Positions 31,375 through 59,900 of a stretch of 64,000 nt of DNA are shown in pieces. Position 1 is the stretch's first letter. Each line of letters opens with the position of its first letter. The stretch is taken from positions 34,063,798-34,127,797 of the forward strand of contig OY744608.1 of assembly GCA_963556255.1 (NCBI GenBank), written 5' to 3'. The notes beneath the pieces are model-generated. The model was not told where the DNA came from. It was given only the letters and a program-made list of their open reading frames with translations, and ran no database searches. The stretch comes from Allolobophora icterica (taxonomy: Eukaryota; Annelida; Clitellata; Crassiclitellata; Lumbricidae). A program made the translations under genes and the position numbers.

Positions 31375-33982
31375 AAAACAGCTTCAAAATACACAGTTTC
31401 ATGAAAGTCGTATTTGCAGTGACGTACATGTATTAGCAATGAAATTGTGACACTATAAAATTTCCAGTTCTAGTACATGGTTACAAACTCTCTAATGAAC
31501 TAGCACACAGACATGCCTCATCTGTAGTGATTCACAGGCAGTGCTACAAATAAGAGGCTTTGGGTAAGGTCAACATACATGATCAGAGACCTCAAAAGCT
31601 ACGGTCGCTGTTCACAGTGCTCCTTCTGTCTTACTCAAACTGAATAAATTTCAACAAATATATTTTCTGCCCAGAACCAAACATTCGTAAATTAACATTA
31701 CTGAAGAAACTGCAAAGAAATGAATTCTGGTTTGACTGAAAATAATTAAAGTAAAATTTACACAATGTTTTACAAATTAGCATTGTATTTACAGATTCAG
31801 AAATTGGATTACCATTAGGTCTACTACATGATCAGGCTTGTTAAGGTAGAACAGGTAAATTTAAATCCATAATATTGTAGAACACAGAAAATGATACGCA
31901 AATTACGCTTAACAAATTACACTGCCTTCATTATGTAAACATCATACAGGTGTCTATGTACAGAATTTTTACAATATTGCAGTTACCGGGTATTGTAAAT
32001 TAACATGTGACCTGTCGCATATGCTATTCGTAATAGTTAACAACCTTAATTCCTGTTGTGAAGATGAACAACTTACAATATAAAACTCCAACAAATATTT
32101 ACATCAGAATGCAACTACACGCATTGACAATAAACTATCTGCATTCCTCAAATGATTTCTAATCTCCGCAATGCAGTACTCGATACCATGCCTTGATACA
32201 TGTATTTAGTCCCTAAAATATCTATTATTCAAACATTCAACGTCTCTACATCACTCTATATAGTTCTCTTTGTCATTAGTAATACCTCTACAGACATACA
32301 AGACGATCAAAGCAATACTAGCAAACTGGAAATTGTTACTACATATGTGTTACATAACAACTGAAGTCTTTCCGAGAGAAACAATGTGGTTACACTACTG
32401 GCATAAAATACTGTCTACAACCAAAGACCAAAAACGTGTACCAATCGACTGTTTCAGAACTGACATTAATTCTCATTCAATATTAAAATTTATCCCATTT
32501 TCCTCAGTTATTGCTAAAGAAATAGTTGTTTTAGTCTCTAATACCCAAAAGCAAGGAACAGAACACTTTCATATGTCAGTAAAACTGAATTTACATAATT
32601 ACATATCTATTCAATGCAAACACTTCAGAGGAACAGAGTTTCATTTTTTTAAACCTGTCAGAAGTATTTATCTAAAAAGATTGTGTATTCCAACTACTAC
32701 ACCAATTTCAAACTATGTGCAAAGCATGCGTATAACATTTACCAAACTGCCTAATTCTTATGTACTCAATTTATATAAGCTAATTTTTATTTGCTGAAAA
32801 TCTTAAATCTCTTCAGTATGTGATACTCCTATATAAAGAGATTTTTATGTACACTAAGTCTTATGAAACTGCATTTTCTTGATCTACTTCTATACATTTT
32901 AGAATTTCTGCATTAAAAGAGCACACAACAGGGAAACACCAAATGCTGACAGTCTGGTGCGCTGCCACCAGACTGCAGAACATTTATAATGTGGATGATT
33001 TATGCAGGCATTTAAAAACAGAATAGGTGACCTCAAGGAAAATTCTTTGCTAATTTATGGACAATTAGGTTTTCCTAATACATAAATGTGGCTCACATGT
33101 AAACCAAAAGGCAGATAGTGGTTGGTGCAAAAGGATATACTTACTTTATAAACAGTACTTATTCATTCCAAAGATCAAAAATAGTTACAAGTGAACTGTA
33201 ATTTCTAAAAATACATGTACCACTGACAACAGTTACAGTAGCACCATAATGTCAGAAATTGTTACAAAGTGGAATGCTGACAGCATTAAAGTCAACAGGA
33301 AGAAAGCCCTGAAACTAATGAAACACAATTCACGCTGTCCAGGGAATGAACTTTCTATGACGAGATCAGAACACAAGATACAATTGATATGTTGTACTAA
33401 TTAACATCTTCCATTGATTTAAGCAGAATGGTATCCGGCTCACAAGCTCATTAAGCAGAATGGTATCCCGCTCACAAGCTCATTTAGTTTAAGCTGCAGA
33501 ATAAGGCATTTACAAAGTCATATGAAAGAACTTGGTCACGATCATTCTCAACAATGCAATGCGTATTCATAATGGCTAAACTGTTTAATCATTAAACAGA
33601 TTATCAAATCTAATTTTATCTACAATTCTTGCATGAGTGGGCATGAAGACAGAGGACCGACCACCACATGGAGGGACGGATGTATCGATGCATGGATGAA
33701 TGGACAAGATACAATTACACACAGAATTTACAGATACGCATATAGACTGCTGCATGGAAAATGTACAATTTGTGCACCCAAAGTTCCAAAACAAAGCCAC
33801 TGAATCAGTAAAATACAGCCAAAAACTGTTCCATGCGCTGCGCACTGCACCATCCCAGTATTACACAAAACAATACCAAATATCACTGAAAGCTGAAAAC
33901 CTGAGGCCAGTTTAGAAACATAATGTGTGACTCAATACAGCTTAGTTTCATTTGCTGAAAGTCTGAGGAACGATTGGTCGGT

Positions 33983-48303
<14,321 letters not shown>

Positions 48304-49028
48304 GATTTCTTTGAGGAATAAGTTGACGAACAAAATTAAATTAATGTAGCCTACCTGGATTGGTAATACACATAATATAGTGGGTGTGAATCTTATAAGG
48401 GCAGCGATTACGTTCACACCGTTTTATGTAAACAGTTGATCCTTAATTGAGAACCTCAAATAAATTACAAAAATATTTATTCACAACGTTTAAAGGCTGT
48501 TTTACGTATGTTTATTATTTTTTTAAACAGTTCTCATGTTAGTGTCATAAAGGTATACAGTCATTTAATATAACAGGAAGCTGCGCTGGTTCCATACTGA
48601 CAAAAGGAGTATCTTCGATATTATGGCGCTATTACTTAATCTGCATGAATAATCGTAAACAGTGACTCAAGCCTATTAAAGCGCTGCATAGCAGCTAAAG
48701 GCAAGGCACAAGCACATCAAGTTTACTTTCTCCAATCTCATAATCTGAGTTGCTCAGATTAAGGAATTTATAATTAATATTTGCAGAGGCGGATCTACCA
48801 TTAAACTACTGAAGCTTCAGCTTCAGAGCCCTCGGCTCTGGCCCACAGTATAAATAATTACTCATTTATACTGTGTTTAGCCCCAAGAAACGACTCAGAC
48901 TGTAGACTATACGGCAGCGCACAATTATACCCCTAAGCTGCAATTTTTCTGGCTACTGGCTGGCTTTAGCAAATTTACGGCTGGTTTTTCGGCTAGTCGT
49001 AAAAGCGCATAAACTATACCTTTTCGGC

Positions 49029-49082
49029 TATAAGCACAGAATAGATAAAGCGTAGCTACGCTTTATATATTCTGTGCTATAA
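49029..49082. repeat. Perfect 22-bp palindrome with outer arms
   Basis: Core at 49045-49066 is fully self-complementary around CGTAGCTACG. The outer arms (AGCACAGAATA and TATTCTGTGCT) extend the hairpin with one small bulge. Confidence 0.85.
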
Positions 49083-51139
49083 GACTTAGTGCATCCGGCA
49101 AAAAATTACGGATTAATAAATTGAAGCAATTAGTTCTTTTAAAAAGTGTATCGACTAATATCGGCATATTTAAAAATGCGGTTGCTTTTTGCCGATTGTT
49201 TTAAAACCTGAGTTTAGTCTCCAGCTACGTCTGTTGTAAATTCTGTCAGCTGTTAGAAGTTCTGCAGTTAGCCTATGTACAATGTTCACAAACATGCACA
49301 GTTAGTTGTTGAGCAAAAGAAAATGAACGTGTACAAAGAGAAGTTTGGGCATTGGGTGACGTTGCCGTCAAAATATTAAGTAAAATATCTCAGAGTCGAG
49401 TCAAGTCGAGGAAACAACGATCGACTCGACTTGTCAAAACATTTAATCCACTCGACTTGCAAGTCGATCGAGTCGAAGAATTTTCGACCGACTCGACCGA
49501 TTCGCTCTAGGCATCAGAGGATGGTGGCATATTGGTGGTTGAGCGTCGGTATGGTTCATAAAGTTACTGCTACTGAGTTGTATTACAAGCTATGCAATCT
49601 ATTCAGTGCGCTTAAAATCATTTACAAACATGTATGAGAAAGTAAAACGCTTTAAAACTTACTCATCCTTCAACTGCTAGATCAGAGTTATGACGCTACA
49701 ATCGTTGGCTAGATTGCGCTATCTATGGCTAGATGGCGCCATCTTTGGGTAGATGGCGCTAGACAACAAATGCAATTTGGTAGCGTTGACTTAAACATGT
49801 GTCATCTGTTTTAGAAACGTAAATAAAGCTTAAACTTAAAATTTTCCAGGAATTATATAATAATTTTGATTTGTTATGTTTAAAGCAACGATTTATATCA
49901 AGTAAATAAAAATAGTAATAAATAGCGACATCTGTTGAAACAAAACGGTACTTTATAGCTGACAGCTTGCTGAGCGAAGGTAATTTGTTATGCAATGTGA
50001 CTTTTTAACACAATGGCATATTAACGACAAATTGTTGACGCACAGGCGACTTTACAAATAGGTAAGAGATGACTATGTTATTCGACTTTCCTCTCAAAAC
50101 AATTTAAATTAAACAATTAATGAGACAATTAGAAAGTCGGATAGCCTGTATTTCGTCCGAACACACTTAGCAATTATATTAATTTATTTGGCGAACATGT
50201 ACTATCTGGAACCTCGGTAAACTTAGAAACATGAACACGAGAACACGGAAAACACGAAAACACACACTGATATTTAATAAATTATTTATTTAGAGCAGAA
50301 TTAAAAGGTTAAAAAATCTGGCAATGAAAAGGTAGAGCAAAAATGGACTGCTTTGAAGAAGCACTTGACTGAATCACTTCTGTCTCACAAATCATTGGAA
50401 ATGTGGGATAGACACTGTCCTAGGTCTCTGAGAAATGCCATGGCTTTGTTGTAGATTAGGCCAAGCATCTCAACTATCAGAGTGCCGGTGTATGTAATGA
50501 GAGCTGTGCTTGCTCATTTTCTTAAAGCAGCAAGCTCAGTAGCTCTGTCATCAGACATTGAATTTGTGAACAGACAAGAGGTTGCTTCTGTATCTATGAC
50601 CATGATGTTTCAGATTAGTCTGCAGCCTAATCGCCATGGTATTAGAGTGAGACCATCTCTCTTAATGCCTGTTCTTGAGAGGCGATGTGACTCTTTAAAG
50701 GAAACCAGCATAGATGAGGCTCTAACAAATTAAATAATTCAGAACAGCATGTCTGGCAGGGCCGGTTTAACCACTAGGCGAACTAGGCGGCCGCCTAGGG
50801 CGGCACATTTCTGGGGGCGACAGAAAAGCTACACAAAGAAATATTTTTTAAACCATTGCCGCCGTTTTACCAGTCCAGAGGCGTAGGCCTAGCCATACAA
50901 GGCGCTTAAGGTGCGTACGCACCCCCTGTCACATTCTGCTTTAGGGCCCGATTCTTTCATTTCCCTCCAAGCGCACAAATTTTAAATTTGGTTAATTGTT
51001 CCATCTGATGACATATTTAGCTGCTGTGTTCAAAAAGCCCGTTTACTGCGTGTAAGCTTATGTCTCAGCCTCTCTGCAGTCTGAACTAGTCTGTATGATG
51101 ACTGATGCGGCCGGGATGCCTCATGATATCTGATACATG

Positions 51140-51720
51140 CCATATTGTAGAGACAAGACAGACAAGACATTTATTGTTCTCAGTAAATTGTGTACAGCAA
51201 CAGTTATGCGTATAATACAAATTACCATAGAGTATTAAATCATCAATGTTAGGAGCAGAGCAAATAATGGGAGCAATAGGCACACCTAAAGGGAGTGATC
51301 CCGCTAAGCAGGGGCCTAATTGCTTCATGCAGGGTGAGTCAGGATGAAGGCCAATTCGCTATCAAAGAAGAGGAGGGAATTAGATAAGCTTAACTACCAA
51401 AAGAAAGAAAACAACAAACTTAAGTAACATGTTTCAGTGCGTGCGCGCGCACCAGTTGTCTAAAGAGAGCGAGGCTGGTGGCAGTACGTATGTTCAACGG
51501 AAGGTTATTCCACGTGAATGGGCCCTGAAATTTGAGTGAGAATTTACGAGTATTTGTTCTTGCAGATGGGTCTATAGTCTCTGTTACTTCTACTTCTAGG
51601 GTGCGAAATGCGAGTAAGGTAGGAAGAGAAGGAGGGAGGGAGAAGGTTATTAGTATACTGATACATAAGTACCCCAGTCTGTACAAATCTGATTTGCTTA
51701 ATGCTCAGGAGTTTATGTTC
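51140..51720 (-). mobile_element. LINE 3' end inside the hAT element
   Basis: On the minus strand SLKFQGPFTWNNLPLNIRTA then SLALFRQLVRAHAL matches the C-terminus of LINE ORF2 proteins; the tail is an AATAAATGTCTTGTCTG-type simple repeat. Confidence 0.82.
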
Positions 51721-52045
51721 AACAAATAAAGGACCTGTGTGACAGAGACCATAAGATTTAGTGATGGTTCTAATAGCTTTTTTGTAGTATCTTTAGTGCG
51801 TTGAGATGAGTGTCGTAAGTAGAGGTCCAGATCAGATTATGTATGTGCATTGTATATTGTATGTGTGGTATTTGTCTATACATGTACTAGGTTACCCTGA
51901 TGTATCGGAGTAATTGACCTTGTTCGACCCCCAAGTCGAAGCGAACTGGGTGTTCGCTTCGACTGCACATCAGCTCATTTAGGTGTACAACCACGGCGCA
52001 TTTTAACCGTATAATGTCACAGCTCCAGCGCTAAGTATGCCTTGT

Positions 52046-52175
52046 TCGTCTCTCTCTCTCTCTCTTTCTCTCTCTCTCACACTCACTCACTCACTCTCTG
52101 TCTCTGTCTGTCTCTCTGTCTCTGTATCGTTTTATCTCGTTTTCTGTCGCTCTGTCTCTGTCGCAGTCTGTCTCT
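52046..52175 (+). repeat. (TC)n and TCTG-rich tract
   Basis: Pyrimidine-rich simple repeat with TCTC, ACTC and TCTG units. Confidence 0.93.
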
Positions 52176-53877
52176 CTCAATGTCTCTCTACAAGGCTTGT
52201 GGCCTAAGACTCAACTGATGGTAAGGAACTTCTAAATTTAGAGTACCGGTACCGTAGTAGTTCTTGTTGCTTTAATTTTTTAAGTAGTACAGACGATATC
52301 TGCTTCTCGTTTCTACATTTACTGAAGAGAAAGCGCGAAAAATCAAATTTTGAATTTACATTAGGCCTATATTTGTATAGACTTCGCACGTAGGTAGGAC
52401 TAGGACTTCGTAAACGTAGCCACAGGAGTTACTAAGTGTTCAAATGAAACTGTGCACTGTATCATTAATTAATATTTACATTTAAAATTACCATTAAACG
52501 TGTTAGACCATACAACATAGGCTGCATAGCTAATGCAGTTCCAGACTAGGCCTATATTACTTTAATTATGGCTAACTTTAAAACTTAAAATTTATCAAAT
52601 GCCATATTTTTGTTTAATTTAGAAGCAATAATGATTCTTATATGATTACAATGAACGACGAATCGATGGTACTAAATTAAAGATGCAGCATTCGGCTGCA
52701 TTCCTGTGTGAGGGTTATATTAACTTGATTAATTTAATATTAATTAGGCCTATATATATATAGCTATCGCACTTGCCAGAGGCGCGGAGCGACAGGTTCG
52801 CCTAGGGCGCCAAATACTCTGGCGCCGGCCCTGATGTCTGGCAATGCAGCCTGGTCCCAATGAGCAAAAATGCCCATGAGACCCACCATACACAGCCATG
52901 AACTATCTAGAGGGACAGTTATATGACTATCTTATTATTTTTATTATTGTTGTTAAGAGGAATAAGATTAATAATAATAGTGATATCACAATCGTGCTTG
53001 TAATCATACACTTGAGATTTCAACAATGCTCAAAATGCCAAGACGTAGGAATCAACATATTGACAGGGGCTTAGTAAAGGCCAAATTGATGGGCAGGTAA
53101 GGTCATAATCAGTTTGAGGTCAAGATCCAATGGGTCAGGGTCATTGTCAGAGTGTATGGGATTAATGAGAGCTGGTCAGATGACTAAGGTGAACTGAAGT
53201 GATGAGGGAGGCTAGGGAAGAGGAGGAATCAGGATAGGTCTGAAAGAGCATTGTTTTAAGACTTTTTGAGTGAAAGACCTACATGGAGAGATAGCAGGAA
53301 GTGAGGTTTTGGTGAGTTCATAGGATGGATCAGATATTTAGCATAATTCTGGCGGTTTATTTCAGAGAGGTGGAATACCTATTGCTGGTGAGTGATTTCC
53401 AAATATTAGCGATACCGTGATGGAAGGGCAAAGAAGTGTTAAGAGTGGAAGAGGGGCAGATTGAGTGGATTGTGAATACTTGATGAAGACAGCATGGCTT
53501 GGAGGATTGGAATGTGTTGTAGGTGAGTTATAGGACTCTTCAGTTGTGCCAGTGGAGTGATTTGAAGACAGGACTCAACATGATGTTGTTTTAAGGTTTT
53601 AGGACAGCCCTAGTTAAGTGCTATATATGTATATAATGTATCGCCATATCCATGGAGAATAGTGTCATTAAAACTGAAAGAGGTTGAACGTCTGTGGAAT
53701 GAGATATTGTGATAAGTGATATCAAAAGCTGTGTAAATTTCAAGGAGGCAGAGACAATTAGAGATCTGCTAATGGGAGATTGCAGAAACATTCTTATTGT
53801 AGAGGGAAGTTAGTTGGGCTTCAGTTTAGTGATTGAATTAACACATGTTGTGTCTTTCTGTTAAGTGTTAAATAGGA

Positions 53878-53969
53878 ATGACTTACCATGAAAAGAAAGC
53901 CAAAGACCTTTTGTCCCAAGGAGATAAAAAACTGCATTCTGTTGGTGGACTTTTTGGGTCACTTGTTGG
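53878..53969 (+). CDS. NAPA: Alpha-SNAP exon 1: start and membrane-contact loop
   Basis: ATG at 53878-53880, donor gtaagt. Codes for [19 protein letters not shown] then the LFGSLVG loop. Phase 2 out. Confidence 0.94.
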
Positions 53970-56900
53970 GTAAGTAGTGATTGCAGGGTTTCGTGGCAAT
54001 ATCACCTGCGAGTTGTAATGCTGCCTTTTGCTGTCATCTGTTTGTAACTCCCTTGAGGTGATGCCTAGCAGGTGAATTGCTTTGATAGTTTAAATTGAAG
54101 TGAATCTGAACATGATGAAAAACATAAGTGTATCTGTAGCTGTTACGATGTCATTCTTTACTGTCATTTTATTATAAAAATGTTTGAACTTTTATAGATT
54201 GGAATGTAGCGCTGCTTTGAAGTAACTATCAACTGATACCATTTATGTTAGAGTGACTGTTGTTGCAATTTCCAGACAGATTAAATCCCTGTACTAGTTA
54301 AGTTCAGAAAGTAAAAGTAAAATTGTAAGAATAAGTAAATTTGGCAGTTGGGCCGAATTATTGTAACTCACTATGTGTTAATATTACCACACACAATTGT
54401 AGCCTAACCTATGTTTCTTGTGTATAGTTAAAAGTGCTATATTTGTAGAATATTTTGGTACAAATTTGTATGTGTGCATAATTCCATAATTTTTAGGGGA
54501 TCACAAAAAATAGACGACGCAGTCGAGTTATATACAAAAGCTGGAATTGCATTCAAAATGGCCAAGAACTGGGAAGGTACGTTGAAAATGTGATTAAATC
54601 TTTATAGAATCATCAAAAAATCAAGGATGAGAAATTTTAATCTGATTTCTGTACAGATATGTAAACACTAAATTATTTAAATTAGGAAATAAAGTAAACT
54701 GTTGAAATAACTAACGATTAGCTCTGCTGATGCATAAAACTTTGATGTAAGTTGAATTTTAAAAGATATTTTTGTTTTTACTAAGTAACTAAACAACAAA
54801 TGATAACACTTCACTACTAGTAACAAATTCATAATTGTGTATGACTGACTAATTATTGCACATATGTGAAATTACTGATGCTTTACTGATTAACTACTTT
54901 CCCAGGCATTTGATTGATTAAGTTGCTCATAGAATTTGATAAAAATCAAGTTGATTGATATATATTTGTCTGAATTTGGTTGCTCTTGTAACTTTTAGCG
55001 GCTGGAGATGCCTTCTGCAAAGCTGCAGCTCTGGAGACAAAGTGTAAAAGCAATCACAATGCAGCTTCTCAGTATGTTGAAGCAGCCAACTGCTACAGAA
55101 AGACAAACCCCAGTGGTAAGCCTGACTGAAAAACTTTTCAATAAACCTTGCTTGTACTGTTATGTTGATTTGTTGGGTTAACCTAATTATCACTTATTCC
55201 TAAGCCATTGGCTGACAGTGAACTAATGCCATCAACTTAATTTTGAAGTCATCTCCAAAATAGTGTTATGCATCTCTGTGCAGTTTCAGAAATTCTTGTT
55301 CACCTAAGTGTTTATGGTAATTAATATGGTTTAGGGAATTGTATCTTTAATAGTTTTACTGTTTCACACAGTGTGTTGCAAAATAATAAGTTAGAGCAAC
55401 TTAGCAAAATTATACAAGCACAAATAGCTGCTTGCTATTCCTTCGAACAAATTATCATGCAAAGCCCAAGTGAAGGATACCGGTATGAAAAATTATATTT
55501 AAATGCTTATTGTCCATTAAAAAAATAAAGGTGCGCTAAACATATAGTTTGTTTTGTAACGGATGCTAATTATAGCTCAACTTCAGTGTTGTTTCTCTGC
55601 TACAGTTTTTAATCTTATATCACATCTGCCTATTGCTGTAAATCAAAAGATGTCAAAACTGATGATCTAGTTGTTTTGTGCTTATGTACATGACTTTTGT
55701 AGAAGCTGTGAAAATTTTGCTGAGAGCCATTGAAATCTACACTGATATGGTGAGAATGATGATACGATGAGCCACAAATCATCCATTCCAGTTATGATTA
55801 GACAAAACCTCACTCAAAACACTTTCGATCTATGATGCTTGGTGGTAATGATCTTGCAATTTTATGTAACTGCAGATTTAAATAGTGCATTGTACAAATG
55901 CGTGTCCAAGGTATTCATCTACATAACAATATGATGTTAGCTTTTGTTAAACAAAACAGGATGCATCTGTAGGTAAATGAGAATTGAACAGTCGGAAAAG
56001 TCACTATCAGTATGCCCTCAGACACACTTAAAACCAATCAAAGTGCATCCCATCCATGGTTGACGCTTGACACCATACTTAGAGCTCCTGGTCCATGTTG
56101 CATTGTGAAGGAAGCTACCACACTAAATGTTTAGAGTACAGTTATGCTTATTGACTGGCACTTTCTGGGGTGATGTTAAGTGCATGCATTCAGAAATCCC
56201 TCATGCAACAAACCTGTTCAGGAGATGTATTTCTCAGTAGTTGGGTCAGTTGGGTATTGAACGAAAAGACCTCTGTATAGTGAGCAGTCTGCCACTCCAA
56301 AAGACCCTGACTTGCTGTCTAATCCTTCACCAAATCTATGATTTTCTTATCATAGACTGCAAAGGACTTGACATTGTCGAAACGGTAACCAGTTAAGTGG
56401 GTAATACTTTGGCATGACTTACTCAAAATGGCAGTTGGGCTTCAGTGTTAAAAGGTCTTTGAATATTGCCCCAAAACTGAAAGTTGAGGCATACTTTTGG
56501 TCACCTTGCATGACCTACACAGGAGATAATGACTTCATGGTAAAATAATCAATAGCATTTATTTTTATTATATTTTTTTATTTACTTATTTACTTTATTT
56601 ATTTATTTTTTTATTTACTTGTTTCTTGAGATAAATATCAAATCCATTTATGTTTTAAAATTAATGTCGACCTCACTACAGGGAAAATTTCGAATTGCTG
56701 CCAAACATCATGTAACCACTGCTGAGATTTTTGAGAAAGAAGATGTCAACATTCCAGAGGTAAAGTCACATATTGTATTTAATAGTAAGGGAAGTTAGGA
56801 ATGAGATTAATTGTGCTATGTTAAGTTAGGTAAATTGGAAGTAAGATTACTTGTGCTCAGATACACAGAGTCACAATGCAGCAAGGAAATCTTTTGTAGT

Positions 56901-59900
56901 GATTATAGAACATGGGAATCTATTGATAAGAATTACATGAAATTCTAACTATTATAACTAGATCCCCAAGCTGTGAGTGTAGTTGATGAGACAATGGCTG
57001 TCATATCCTGCTGCTCTGATGCCTATGCACAATAAGTTGTTGCCTATGCAAGTGTTATGTAAACTCTATTGTGCTTCACAAACCTGTATGCAACAGTTAC
57101 ATATAATATTACATGTACTATAGATTGTACAGCAATATCACCAGCATAAAGCGGTTACTGGTTGTCATTAGTGTTGTAAGATGTTGTCCATAAAGGAATC
57201 CACAAAATCATGTATGTTCTTGATACCTGAGCCATTCTGAGGGGGTACCTGAATACCCGTCACTCTGAACGTTATTGTATGATTATTTGTCAAACGGGCT
57301 ACACATGTGATTCATTATATGCACTTATGCGTAATTCAAAGTGGAGTTGAGTTACCTATCCCACAAGGCCACAAAATATTTCAGCCCATCAGTACAACTG
57401 CACAGTAATCTCTGTTGCCTACTAGAGATTAATATAGTGCATTTGAAGTACCTCACAAAAGCCCTCTGCGTGAATGTCCTTAGTCAATGATCCGTAACAG
57501 GTTACTTTGGGAATCCTGGATCCTGGTAATGTTGCAGTCTGTATATTTGTGTGTATTTTTGCATGTTGTGTTTAAGTGTGATTGACTGTTTTTGGCTGTT
57601 CTTAGGCAATCGTGCACTATGAGAAAGCAGCTGATTATTACAAAGGAGAGGAGTCTTCATGGTTAGTTGGATTGACTGATGTCACTGCTTCTAAATGTCT
57701 TGAGGATTTATGATAAGCTGTACTGGTGATCTAGCATACTTGCCCCAAGGACTGTCAGACCTATTGGTTGAAATGCAGACTTGAAAATATCAGTCTTCCA
57801 ACTGTACAAACTTTTCCTTTGATTCTGATGCCTCGTCAAGATTTGTTTTATTTAAAAAGTCTTCTGTAAGCTTACAGTGTAACGTACAAAGCACTGGAAT
57901 GCAAATAATATTAGAATGAATAAATGAATGATATGAGATTTATGTGCCTGACATAAATCAGAAGTGGATCACAAATGCAGGGATCACCAGCTGACATGTT
58001 GCTTCAATGACAAGCTATAAATTTCTGTGACAAGCTATAGTAAGATCAAGTTTTAAATGATTTAAAAACTACAGTTATGGTTAAGCTGTTGACTGGACTT
58101 GATTTATAGCTTCAATACCACTTGTGTTGTTAGAATTTTATCACTGCTGTTAAAAGCATGTGCAACTTAAAACTCATGACTTTAATTTTGGACAGATGTA
58201 CAGAATTCTAATAGCATTTGACGACAGTCTTAGCTACTTATTTTCAGCAACTTTTGAAAAAATAAATAGATATTATAATCAGAGTTAAGTTACTGCTAAC
58301 ATAAAATGATGAAGACCGCAACTGGAAAAATGCTGCAGTGCAACATGGACCACAAAATGGTTGTTCGTAATGGACTGTAGCGTCATGTACGCTGCAAAGC
58401 ACCTTCATGAGGTACTTAGAAGGTGATATATATATATAAATAAAATATAATTATATATTATGCATGTATATGTTTAGGTGCATTGCATTACATGTACATT
58501 ATAGTAGTAATAGAAAACTGGTCAATGACTAACTTTGCATTTTTTAACTGATTCAGTTCAGCCAACAAGTGTCTTGTCAAAGTGGCTCAATTTGCTGCAG
58601 AAGCTGAACAGTATGGAAAAGCCATTGCCATTTATGAACAGGTACTTGATACACTAATACTAGAACTCTGGTAACAATTATTCAAGTAATATGCTGGTAA
58701 ACACATTACAACATAGATGAGCATTAGAATTTATTTTTAAAAAGTTACCTAATCAATCAACAGATCATATGGAGAACAATCTTGTACATTTTTTCTAAGG
58801 TTCTGACAGCCATAAATTTTAAGTAAACTGTCAAAATCTAATTAACTGATTAAGTATTTTCACAAATTAATTGCAGCATCCCAGACTTTGATCACTCTAC
58901 TTGTCATTTTCATGGTAAATCTTTTATTATACAAATATCTATTTACCATTATGCCATGAGCTGTCAAGAACTTCTCAATAGCAATGTTCTAAAATATTAT
59001 TGTAAATAAGTAAGTAAGTAAGTATATCCTTTATTAATCCAACTGCTAACCGCACTTTGGTTTACACATGGTAATCATGTCCAGTGTTAAGGTTATTGGG
59101 CCTAAATTCCGGTGTAAATCATTCTGGTAACAAAAGATTTGCGAGCTAAACTGTCTGCAAAGGGGAGAACACGGTCATGAACGAGGGGTCGTAGAGCATA
59201 ACCAGTGTGCTTGAGAGGAGGTAAAAGAGCATGGAGTACATGTGCGGGACAATGTAGTGTAGAGTTAGCATCCACCTTGTTTTTATGACTAGCACTGGAG
59301 TATGAAATGCCCAGAAACTTATAATTTTCAAGAAAAATATTTAAGAAATACAATTATTACTGTTCTTACCATTTTGGGAAAGACTTAAATTAACTTGTTT
59401 TGCATGAAGATTTATGCTATGCTGTTAACCTTATTTGTATTTTTCAGATAGCCATTTCTGGCATGGATAACCGTTTATTGCGCTACGGTGCTAAAGATTA
59501 TTACTTCCGTGCTGCACTGTGCCGTCTGTGTATGGATGTACAGGACGCTTCCATTGCTGTGCGTAGGTATGAGGATATGTTCCCTGCATTTGGAGACGCC
59601 AGGGAATGCAACTTTCTTAAGGTATGTTCTACTGTTAATAAATTTCAAGTATAAATTATGCATTGGTTTCTGTTGATTCTGTTGGTTGGCCTGCTTCTTT
59701 TTTTCCAAACTGTTGAAGCAGCAGAGGTCTGAGACTTTTTGTAAAATCTTCTATGCTGTGCGTGCAATCAATGATGACGAAATCTTGATGGTGGGCTATA
59801 TTGTTTGCAGGTTTCTTCGTTCTTGATATTTTGTTGTCATGAGTTGGAATGGCAGGATGTCAAATTCATTTTAGTAAGCAGTGATGTGCAGCAGAGGAGT

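Larger units (their letters stand above)
27750..33982. other. Convergent 3' region between dystrophin and JIP genes
   Basis: Contains both 3' UTRs. An AATAAA on the plus strand lies at about 30025-30031, and TTTATT at 32786-32791 would be AATAAA for the minus-strand gene; neither is proven. A tRNA-like remnant, a (TA)n run and a 483-bp MITE are listed separately. The longest frame, 32270-32797, has no recognisable domain. Confidence 0.5.
50757..52833. mobile_element. hAT-type element, 2,077 bp, carrying a LINE fragment
   Basis: Ends CAGGGCCGG and CCGGCCCTG; exact 8-bp duplication ATGTCTGG at 50749-50756 and 52834-52841. Inside are a minus-strand LINE end (51140-51720), a CT-rich tract (52046-52175) and CGCC-rich subterminal sequence, but no transposase. 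Confidence 0.9.
48304..53877. other. Intergenic DNA between head-to-head JIP and alpha-SNAP genes
   Basis: Probably contains both promoters, but I cannot place TATA or initiator elements with confidence. It contains palindromic sequence at 49029-49082, ACTCGA-rich sequence (49390-49505), a short CTAGATGGCGC repeat (49690-49765), an unassigned 83-codon frame (50482-50733) and the hAT element at 50757-52833. Confidence 0.55.

Noticed and set aside
48304..48417. Longer JIP N-terminus from an upstream in-frame ATG
   Set aside because: The added residues are hydrophobic and unlike any family member; the ATG at 48303 aligns with known starts.
50482..50733. 83-codon frame next to the hAT element (LLMPVLERRCDSLKETS)
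   Set aside because: No family recognised, upstream sequence has stops and no clear splice site; may be an old transposase or gene relic.
58318..58440. Possible exon in alpha-SNAP intron 6
   Set aside because: All nine alpha-SNAP exons already join in phase and give a full-length protein.
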